Shown in pieces: positions 34,047 to 44,300 of a stretch of 64,000 bases of DNA; positions within the stretch are counted from its first letter, which is position 1; each line of letters begins with the position of its first letter. Below the pieces are notes generated by a model. That model was not told the DNA's origin, searched no databases, and worked only from the letters and a program-made list of their open reading frames with translations. The DNA comes from Pinus tabuliformis (taxonomy: Eukaryota > Streptophyta > Pinopsida > Pinales > Pinaceae). The position numbers were made by a program, and so were the translations under genes. The DNA lies in assembly GCA_031772625.1 (NCBI GenBank), contig CM062807.1, positions 1,152,745,007-1,152,809,006 of the forward strand, given 5' to 3'.

Positions 34047-36213
34047 GATGCCCCCTAAAGCATGAGGCCCGAGGGAGAGAGAGGGGTGAAATGCTTTACA
34101 AGAACACACGTAGCTGCCGCGGAGAATCTGGATCGAGAGATACAACTGATAGCTCAAGTACATGATGTATGTGGTATGGTCGCAGCCATCCATAAGAGAG
34201 TATATAATAATCTAGATCCATAGTATGGGCGCAACCATCTGGTTAGGATCAATGAATAGACTCAGGTATGGTCGCTGCCATCCAGTGAATGAGTCATGTA
34301 ACAAGAATCACGCCTGGATTACAACAGACAAAATCCAGGGTCTTGCGCTCCATCTCGACCCGAACAAGAGTACAAGTTCAAGCATGCGAATATATGAGCT
34401 GAAGTCGAACATGCATGAACATCGTCTGATTACCAGTCAATAATGAAAACTGTTAACGGACGCGAGAGGTACCACCAATAATGAAAATGGCCCTCAAGGT
34501 ACTATAGGTACAATCTACGGCGTGTGAATTAGTGATCTGGCGTCGAACGCTCGTAGAATCATTCGATTGGAGGCCAATGATGAAAACCTCACTTCGAACA
34601 CGAAGAACCTGCCATTGAGGCATGCAGGCTCCAAGGCACCGGAAGGGAGTCCCTAGATCAGCTTCCTGGATAATGAGCTGAAGTCGACAGGAAGTGATCT
34701 TGATCGAAGGTGGGCCATAATGTTTCCCACATCATCGACACGAGACAGAGAGATAATGTTGTGAATCAGGATTATGTGAGCTATCAGAGGGAGGTTGTTT
34801 TTCTGCAGAGGTCAACTTCTCTTGAACATATCGGCGGCACGATAGTGGAATTGGCAATATTTGACATCAATGGATCAGTGGTCATGGTGACGAGGAAATG
34901 AGCAGATGAGAGGTCAAATAGGATTACCCAAATCCACGGAGGCAAGTAAAAAATGAGATGAGATATCCCCACCCAGACACGAAAGCAGACAAGTGCCATG
35001 TTCAAGAGCGACATACTGCCGACACGGCAATAATTATGGTTCCAATTTTTTTTTTTCCCTCGTCATTTCTGGCGAGTACCCCGATTATTTTTAACAAGCT
35101 TGACGGGGATAGCATATGCTTGTGGTGCGTCATTCCGACAGGATCCGATGTCATCAGTTTTTAACGAGTCTGAAAAAGGAAGAACTCGGTGTCTTTTCAT
35201 GTTTAGAGAGTTTGAAAAGACAGCAAAAAAGGAAACTCCAAGGTGTCCTTTTTCGTAAAGTTGTGTCTCCCGAGCCCGAAAAAGTATAAAATAATGCTCG
35301 AAAGAACCGCCCGACCATTACGATCGAGGACTACTTTTCGTAAGTAGTGACATCGATCTGAAAAAGTAAAAAAGTGATCGGTATCACGTCGTTTCATAAC
35401 CGTTAACGAGCCGGAAACGACAAGGGCCCGACAATCTTTTTATGTTTACACGGTCGTAAAAAGAGTTTTAAAAGCGACCGCCCCTTATTAACGTTTAACG
35501 AGTCAAGAGGAGTAACTCGGCAATATTTTCGTCTTTAATCGGTCAGAAAAGAGCTAAAAGCGGACCCCTAAGTAACCTTTTCATTTATTTTACCGAGCCT
35601 GAAAAAGCGGGAAAAAGAGCTCATTCCGTTGCTTAAGTTGCACCAACACCTGTAAACATACCCCAAAAAGCGTAAAACCCATTTTTTGACATAAAAATAT
35701 ATAAAAACACTTAAAAAACATTATTTTAATCCATTTTAGGTCAAAAAATGCTATAAAATAGTGAAATGGTAAAAAACAAATTCACTTTTCACTTTTCACC
35801 TTGTGAGTTTACCATTGGAGGGTTTTGGGTGCAAACTTCAACTGTTGATTGCGATCAATCCAGGAAGCCAATCGAGCCGCCGTCCGGAGTAGGTAAGAGG
35901 TCTTGTCCTTAGCTTCATTTTCATTCCATTTTTTCGGTTTTCCATCCACGGATTGATCCTCTACAAGGGGGATTGCAAAATCTAGGGCTGCGCCCATTGG
36001 CGCGAGTTTCCCGCACGGGATCGCGCCAATGGGATTATTTTCCCAAAGGTGTTGCGCCATTGGCGCGACTGTTTTAGAAACAGTCACACCAACTGCGCGA
36101 CCTAGATTTTCACTTAAATTTTCCCATCAATTTTGAAATTTGTCCGGTGTATATGTTTACCAGGGTTTCATTAATGATTTATTCATCCTTGTGAGTGCAG
36201 GAAAGACGCAAAA
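34047..36213 (-). other. Element B 3' non-coding region with degenerate repeats
   Basis: Next to the LTR the minus strand has TTTAGGGGGCATC, a usable polypurine tract. Three imperfect-palindrome units (TATGGTCGCAGCCATCC and variants) lie at 34175, 34224 and 34267. From about 35080 to 35620 there is a degenerate array of roughly 60-bp units built on AACGAGYCTGAAAAAGG-like sequence, with the same theme at 37960-38120 and 52660-52800. ATTGGCGCG motifs occur at about 35995-36070. No coding gene recognised. Confidence 0.6.
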
Positions 36214-37438
36214 ATGCCGGTGGAATGGAAATAACGAGAGCACGATGCCATAGATGCCTTAGCCATCGCAGATGAGAAATGTATGAATGCGCTGAGAGAG
36301 TGTGGTCTCAAGAAATTCTTTCTTACCTCCCACCTGCGAGCTCAACCAGAGCTATTACAGTTCATAGTGGATGCTTGGGACGTCGATGACTAAGTATTTC
36401 GACTACAGGATCAGACCTTATAGCTGGATGTATCTGATGTGTATTTCATTACTGGGCTGTCACGGAGAGGGGCAATCCCCATTCTGACCGGAAGCAGGCC
36501 TTCCGCAGAGAAAATAGGTGAAGTAAAGGCTCGTGTGTGCCCAGAGGCACAATTTGGGAAGAACAGCGCCAAGGTGGATATTGCCACCATCCATGATTTG
36601 GTTCTTAAGGTGATACTGTTCACCATCACACGTGCAGCTGGGGTACAGGCGCCCCATGAGGCCAGCAAGAACCATCTGTTACTGGCGACAAAATGTCTTA
36701 GCCCCACCATTTTTGACTGGGCTACAGCAGTGACTACAAATATCAAGAGGCAGCTTACAAAGTGTAAGCGCGGGGGGGGGTGAAACAGTTCGGATATGGT
36801 TCGATTGTGGTATCGTTCTTCTTGGAGCGATTACCTTTATTCCAGTACCAGGGAGCTGTAGTAGCAGACCCATTACCACGAGAGCCAAGGATGGCTCGCT
36901 GGGCAGCATTGATGCCTAGAGGAGGAGGGGGCCAGCAGATGTCTTCGCGGCTCGAGTTCTTCATATGGCTTCGCCGCCAGTTGATCGTGGTGGAAGACTG
37001 GCCATATGCGGGAACCAACTTCATGGGGGACCCAGACCTCCCACTGCCAGAGGGGGAGGAATGGGAAGAGGAGCTAGGTATGATCTTCTCTTTTTGGTGT
37101 TTTATGTATTTTTTTTTTTTTGTGTTAATACATGTATGTTCTGATAACAGTCATATGTACATGCAGATTTAGGCCCAGAGCGACCAGCCGACATGTCTCT
37201 TATAGCTCGTAGAGATCAACCTGCAGCCGACCCTCAGCAGGCGAGGGGTGCTCGGGGGGAGGAGCTGCTGGTGCAGAATCTCGAGGGTCTTACCCAAGGG
37301 ATTCCGGGCTATGCTAGGTTGGCGGACGTGCCCTTTGAATACCAGAGGCATACAGTAGGGGTACCGTCTCGTATTCATCGTTTGTTGAGACGATTGGTGC
37401 GTGCGGTGACGTGCTATCATGAGCACCACCACAACTAG
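36214..37438 (+). pseudogene. Plant mobile domain (PMD) pseudogene, antisense within element B
   Basis: Opposite strand to gag-protease. From ATG 36214 the translation resembles aminotransferase-like plant mobile domain proteins: DALAIADEKCMNALRECG, LQFIVDAWD, DVYFITGLSRRGAIPILTG, FTITRAAG, then FGYGSIVVSFFLERLPLFQ, FFIWLRRQLIVVEDWPYAG and GDPDLPLPEG. An intron is visible at 37078-37166 (GTATGATC...ATGCAG, 89 bp); splicing restores the frame into a short last exon ending at TAG 37436-37438. It is dead: in-frame stops at 36232, 36391 and 36421, and a one-base frameshift in the G-run at 36772-36780. PMD proteins are shared between transposons and host genes (MAIN-type) in plants; their role in transposition is unknown. 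Confidence 0.8.
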
Positions 37439-38139
37439 ACTTCTAGGCTTCATTTTTGCATATTTTTGAGGGACATGTTGTCTCCGGCCATATGAGATTC
37501 GAACATGTATTAATTTTTGGACTTATTTTTTGATGCACGCGGTGCAAACATTTGGACATACATATATATATATACATATGCTTATTCCTAGATGGATCTT
37601 TTCTTCATGTGATGATGTGTTTTATATGCTATGCAACTGTTCGACACACATGTGATCTGATGTATCTACTGCATAACAAACGACCCATTGTGGAATGTAT
37701 TTACACACACGCATATATTTTATTTTTACGAAAGCTTGAAAACACACATGACAATCACGTATGCAAACTATGCTTTATGGGAAATTTTATTTTTATGCAA
37801 GCTTAAAAGCACATGGTACATATGCAAACTATGCTTGATGGTAAAGGAAACGGGCATGCCCCCCAGCATCGTGTCTCAATTCGAGGTACATGCCCCCCAA
37901 GCTTCAGTCCATTGAAAATGGATTGAAGGTTGACATAATGGTTATTGCGCTCGAATTGCACGAGCTCATGTTTCATTGTTTTAACGAGGTTGACACAGGT
38001 AAAAGAACTATCCTCGGGACTCGTTGTTTCATTTTTTAGCGAGCTTGACACAAGACAAGGAACTGTGCTCCACCAGATCCAATTTCATTTTTTAAGGAGC
38101 TTGACATAGGAAAGTGAACTATGCTCCGCCCGACCTTCA
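37439..38139 (-). other. Element B spacer between protease and PMD gene
   Basis: Mostly AT-rich, with a TATATATATACATATG microsatellite near 37563. Two or three copies of a TTTAACGAGSTTGACAYAGG theme with TCATTTTTTAGCGAG lie at about 37975-38120, related to the arrays elsewhere in element B. No gene. Confidence 0.45.
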
Positions 38140-39133
38140 TCATAATGAACAGGAAGTCGGGGCTTCCAAGAGTGCCTCTCCCGGTGGGAGGTCATAATCT
38201 CGGAATTCAGGACCCAATGCCCCCAGGACACTATGCACGACGGTGGCATCGCTGGATACAGGCACGGGATAGGTGGCCATGTAGTTGACCTGCGGTGGGG
38301 CAGATACAACTGGTGGATAAAAACAAGGAGGGGACGACAACTGCGTAGGAGGCATCGGGGGACTAACGAATGACAATTGTTCGATAGTCACAATTCTTCC
38401 ATCGTGTGGAAAGCAAAGCACATGGAAAAGCGAAGATACAAGGGCCCCCATAGCATAAACATAGTCGCGACCAAGGAGAAGACTGAAATCTAAAACACCT
38501 TGTGTAACCAATACGTCTATATAGATGGTTTTACCTCCCAAAGTGATAGGGAACTTCGGGAGAACTCCTAGAGATGGACTGGCTCCTCCGTCGAAGGCCA
38601 ACTGATTCTGAGTGATCGGCCTGAGCTGTGGGAACTTAAAGCTTGCCAAGTAGTGTACGGCATAAGACTGACCGACGCACCTTCATCCAGAACAGTGCCA
38701 GGTACGGCCTTATCACAGGCAAGTATTGTAATCTGGAAAGGCACATGGGATGGAAGGTGACCGACGATCAGGTGATTCCAATCAAAGGAAGCGACCAGAC
38801 TACTTGGTGGGGGAATCGTATGATTGCCCCCATGTGCTAAAGGAACCGAAGGGGAACCTTCGGGAGCAGCGGGGTTAAGAGAGTCATTTCGGGACTCAGG
38901 AGAATCTGAAGAGACGAAACGAACATGGGAATTATGCTCTTCCGAAACAGAGTGATCGGGTGGTGCACTCGAAGTGACACTCTTTCCGACCGATGGTTGG
39001 TCTGGAACAGGCTTGGCAGAGCCAGGTTCGGGAAGAGGAGGCTGGACAAGAGAGGAATCTTGGTCGATCTCTTTGTCAGCAGGGCAACAATCTGTGGCTG
39101 TAGAGAGACGTTGATAACTAACGGGAAGTTGGG
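38140..39133 (-). pseudogene. Element B protease region, frameshifted and cut from gag by element C
   Basis: Continues the gag frame of 51885-52558 once element C and one copy of GTGAG are removed: no stop intervenes across the junction. The active-site sequence is LDEGASVSLMP near 38680, then TTWQALSS. A frameshift follows near 38645, and the other frame carries PITQNQLAFDGG, LGVLPKFPITLGGKTIYIDV and LDFSLLLGRDYVYAMGALVS, ending at a stop at 38140. This wording is typical of retropepsin-like domains in plant gypsy elements. No RT follows. The frameshift makes it non-functional. Confidence 0.75.
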
Positions 39134-39138
39134 GTGAG
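39134..39138. repeat. Target-site duplication GTGAG, left copy (element C)
   Basis: Precedes TGTAGAGTCT; matched by GTGAG at 51880-51884 after the right LTR. Confidence 0.92.
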
Positions 39139-41035
39139 TGTAGAGTCTCTATTTTACACCTACTTGTCTATCATTTCCCTCAGTTTTTCCTTAGCTTTTC
39201 TTCACTTTTGCCTCATTTTCACTGTAAAACCACCCAGATCATTACATTAGGTGTCATTAGGCATGATCAAGTAAGTTTTGCTAATGGGTGACTGTTTGTT
39301 TAGATTTTGACATACTTGCAGGAATCCTGCAGCTATCTGATGATCCTGCAGCCTTTTTGTTAAACGCAAGGTTCCACGTGTCAGTTCGCCAGATGAGCCA
39401 CATGGGCACTTAGGTATCAACGTGCTCGAGGTTCCTATCCCATTTTTCTAGCCATCCACGTCATCTTCACCCCTGGTCAAAGCTGGTCAAGTTACGGTCA
39501 ACTAAAGGTTGTTTAACGGTGATTGTGAGCTGCTAGGTCACGTCAGCTTAAACGGTGACTTGTCCACGTTTTGCAGATGGTAGGGGACATGATCCAACAT
39601 GGGATTCATTGCCCATGATGACAGAAGCACCAGCTCATCCACGCAGCCGTATGATGTGTCCAGGAACCATAATTACACATTACAGTTAGTTGTTTTTCCA
39701 GTTAGTAGCTGTACGTGTTAGGCTATCTTAGAAATGCCTATAAATAGCTGCGTCTGCGTATGCTCAATAGACTTTTTATCAGTTGTAATTTCTGAACTTG
39801 TGTAAATTTTAAGAGCGTTGTGAACTCTGTTTTTTTAGTGCTATTCTAGCACTCTGTTTTGTACAATTTTGCAAATGGAGGAATAGACATAGTGCTGTTT
39901 TGAAGCTTCCAGATCTCTGAGTTTTCTTGTGGCTGAATGAATAGAGGGCCCCTGTTCATCTTAGCCTCTGTAAAGTATTTTATGTTCAGTATTTACTTAT
40001 TGTCTCATTCAGCATTCCTTTAAGCATGTATAGTTTCATTTATTTGATTTCTTTTCTTTCAAGCTGATCAGTATTACTTCTTTGCAGGTTTCTTTTAGCC
40101 TGGGATTTGTTTTTATGTGTGTGTGTTTGCTTTACAAACTAATGGTATTTGAAGTTGACAGATTCAAGTTGCTGCCTTTGTCTTTATAGCTGATTTTTTT
40201 TATCTTATTTCTCAAAGAGCTGCTAACACATGAATGATCTTCTATCATAAATTGTTATCTTTTAAGATCAGAATACCACTAACTTGCAGCTGGCTTTGAG
40301 TGATTTTTAGACTATTCTTTCACTACTTTCTAATCATACTTTGCATAGTACATATGGCTGAAGTAGAGAGTTAGAAAGAGCAAAGCATTATCACTAGTCT
40401 TTAAAGTAGATTTTTGGTTTTAAGTGCTTTTTAGATTATTCTTTCACTACTTTCTAATCATACTTTGCATAGTACATATGGCTGAAGTAGAGAGTTAGAA
40501 AGAGCAAAACGTTATCACTAGTCTTTAAAGCAGATTTTCTCATTTTTAATCACTTTTCTAATTCAACTTAAGCTACTTTCTTTCCGTGCTTTACACAGTA
40601 CATGTGTTGGAAGCAGCGAGTTAGAGAGAGATAATCTTTATCTTTGGTTTTAAAAGTGACTTTCTTTTCTTTTATTTGCAGCTGCATGAATGGTGTCTAG
40701 TGCCATTGGAAGTGGTTATTTTCTTTCAAAGTTATTTCAAGATCTTTCAAGTCATTTATTTCTTTCAAGCATTTCCTTTCAAGCAAAGTAGTTAAAAATC
40801 ACTAATCACACACTCTCACTCATTTAGGATTCACACTACACACACACCATCACTCACTTGTTTATAAACCATCATTCCATCTTAGGAACATAATTAACCA
40901 CAACAACACCCCCAACGATAAGAAAACCCTAAGAGGTTACTTAAGTACATATAGTACACCTTCACTTCATCAGCTTACGAGCCCCGGGTTGACAATTAAT
41001 ACTAGCAATTTAGACAACACTAAATTGACTAAACA
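39139..41035 (+). repeat. 5' LTR of element C
   Basis: TGTAGAGTCT to GACTAAACA. TATA box CTATAAATAG at 39738-39747. Three copies of a ~124-bp unit occur at about 40310-40670 (two close, with TTTCACTACTTTCTAATC and GGCTGAAGTAGAGAGTTAG; the third diverged). Confidence 0.94.
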
Positions 41036-41301
41036 TTTTGGCGCCGTTGCTGGGGAAGTGAAATTAAGTAGCCATATTCTTAGAAAAAAAAAACATAAAT
41101 TTTTTTTTCAAGGAAAGAAGTTAATAGCCTATCTAAGTATGCTCTCCTCTTGCACTTCAAAGTGATCTGGAGGATCAGAAAGGAGAAAGTTATTGATTTA
41201 GTAGTTTCTTGAGTATGCTCTCTTCTTGCACCTAGAGTGACCTAGAAGATCAGAAAAAGAACTATTAACTTGACTTGAAAGAAAAAATAAAAAAAAATGA
41301 C
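41036..41301 (+). other. Element C primer-binding site and leader
   Basis: TGGCGCCGTTGCTGGGGA at 41039-41056 is the tRNA-Asp type site used by Athila elements. The leader holds two diverged copies of a ~77-bp unit (GTATGCTCTCYTCTTGCAC at about 41136 and 41213). Confidence 0.85.
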
Positions 41302-44300
41302 ATGCATAGAGCTAGAGATTCTAGAGGACGGTTTTTAGCTAGAGCTCGAAGTTCAATTTTTACAAGTCCATCTGCTTCAAGGGATAGACAAGAGACACCT
41401 CCCTTATCTCCAACCGAAACTCCTAGTCCTAGAATTCCTGGAATTCAAGAGCCAAGAGTTGACTCTCCTACACCTTCTATTGAGTTTGAACCAGGAAGAG
41501 AATCTTCTCTTTCTCCTACAGGAAAACCAATTGTAATTGAGGAAATAGACTCACCTGAAGAAGAAGGAGAAATCTCTTCTCATTCACCCTTTGTAGAGGA
41601 ACCAGAAGATTTTGAAATCCCTAGGAGAATCATCATGGCAGAGGAAGAAGGAGGTGGTAGAGGTAGAGGTAGAGGAGGAGGAGGAGGAAATAACAATAAT
41701 AATGGTAGAGGTAGAGGTCCCATTGGAGGAGGAAATAGAGATGGGGATAATTCATTTGGGTTTCCCATTGTTAATGAGGATTCCCGAGCCACTATGAAAA
41801 ACATATCACCATCCGTCCTCCCAAATTTCCATGGGTTAAGAACTGAGGACCCTGAAACATTCTTGTTTGAATTTGAAGTTGTGTGTCGAACCTATGACTA
41901 TCTGGATGATACTCAGAAACTCAAGCTGTTCCCCTCAACATTAAAAGATCAAGCTTTGAAATGGTTCATGGGGTTACTTACTCAATCCATTAGGACTTGG
42001 GATGAAATGAAACAAACCTTTTTGGATAGGTATTTGGACTATTGTATGCCTACTAATCACAAGGACGAGGTATTTAAAATGATGCAAAAAGAAGATGAGA
42101 GCTTAGAATATTTGCTTGAAAGATTTCAATATAACTTAAAAAGAGCAAAGATGAGTAGCCTGGATGAAGAGACCTTAAAAGCCCTCTTATTAAAAGCCAT
42201 TAGGGATGAATGGATAGATATCTTAAACATGATGGGGAAAGGAGATATCTCTCAACTTTCTCTCAATGATATAGCAGAACTTTGTATCCATCTCTCAAGG
42301 GGCAAATCAAAAACTCAAAAAGGGCCTAGAGATCCTTCTCTCCTTAGGGCAAATAAATCTGCAACAGGATCCGTGAGTAGGGCTGAAATCGGCAATATGC
42401 TTGATGAATTTAAAACTGACATCTTAGGGAGTCTTAGTGAACAAATTGATACCCTTAAGATCCAAAACAAACAAAAAGCAGAAGCTGAGGCTATGACCAT
42501 TTTTTGCCCGAAGTGTAGAAAGAAGCATGCTTTAAGGGAATGTCCCTTGGAAGCAAATGTTGTAGAAACATGTGTCATTTGCTCAGAAACTCATGAGACC
42601 AAGGATTGTCCTTCAATCCCGGGCCTCAAAGCAGTCTTTCAAGAGGATCCAAACACACTTGAATCTCTCTGTTTTGTTGCAAGGAGACCTTGGCAAGGAC
42701 AACATAATCAAGGGTTTAACAACTCTATGAATTCTCAATCCCAACCAAATTGGAATCCTTGGCAACAATCTTTGCCTCAACCACAAAATGCTTTTCAAGC
42801 ATGGTTGCAAAGCATGCAAAATCCTTATGCGAGACTTGCTCAATTCTATCAATATCCTCCATCATTTCAGAATCAGCAAGCTCCCCAACTTCCAAATCAA
42901 GGTCAACAATTATCATTGCCATACCCTCAACAACAACAAACTCCTCCACAAAATCAAAATTCTCAACTCACCCAGCAGAAGTCAAATCAACTTCCCTCTC
43001 AGCCATTACCAAACCCAAATAATAGGAACCCTCAAAATGCTTATGTGATGGAAGGTCAACCATTCCCTACCTATATGGTTGTTCCTCTCAATGAAGTACA
43101 GCTCAGATCAGGTACAATCTTAGATCAACCTTCCACAAGTATTCAAGAACCTAGCATTTTTGAGGAAGAATCTCTCAAAGTCAATAAAGGTTCTGAAGTA
43201 TCACTTCAAACCCAAAAAGAAAAAGAATCAACTCCCTTAGTTGAGCAACCCACATCTTCAACTACTCCTCCTTTTCCTGAAAGATTGCAAATTGACAAAG
43301 GAGTGGAGAAGCAGATTTGGTTGCCTGACTATAGCTTTCTAGATGAATTGAAAAATGTCTGTATCAAGATTCCCTTGTTAACAGCCATTAAGGAGATTCC
43401 CATTCTAGCAAAGACGATAAAGGAGTTGAGTTTGAAAAAAACAATAAAAAGAACCAGAGATACCAAAAGGATACATCTAGTTGGAAAAATTGCAGACATT
43501 ATGATGGGTAAGATTACCATGCAGAAGTATGTGGATCCCAGTAGTCCTATTGTCAAAACTCATATTAATGGGGTTGAAATCCCAAATACCTTGATTGACT
43601 TAGGAGCCGCTATCAACATCATGAGTAGACAGACCATGGATCAGTTAAAGCTTCCTAACCTTCTCTTTACACCTACTTTGCTGCAACTTGCAGATAGATC
43701 AATCATTAAACCTGATGGTGTATTAGAAGACATTCCTGTCTCTCTAGCTTCTTGGGAATATCCAGTTGATTTTATGATTTTAACTCCCAAGAACAATCTA
43801 GGAGGACATCCTCTTATTTTAGGAAGACCTTGGCTGGCCACAGCTGATGCTTTCATAAGTTGTAGGTCTGGGGACATGTACATATCAGATGGTAATTCTA
43901 CCAAGAAATTCAACTTGTATCCTCCCGCAAAGGCAATAACAGAAATAGGAGAAGATGAGTGGATTGATGATGAGGATACTCTTCAGCCTGTTCTAACCAT
44001 CTCTGAGATTAGTGAGAACAGTCAAATTCTAAATACATTAGAAAATTTTGAGATACCTCCAGAATATGACTCTTCACAGTTTCAGTTAGATGCAGACATT
44101 GAATATCTCTCCTCTAGGCAGATGTCTCTCTTCTCAATGGAAGAGTTTGGTAGTTCTACAGTTGAAATCTTTCCAGGAAAAACATTAAACATTAACAAGA
44201 ACTTGGAAAGACTACAACAAGAAGAATTAACTAAACTGTTGCAAAAACATTCCACTGCCTTTGCATGGGAATATACTGACATGAAAGGAATCGACCCTAA

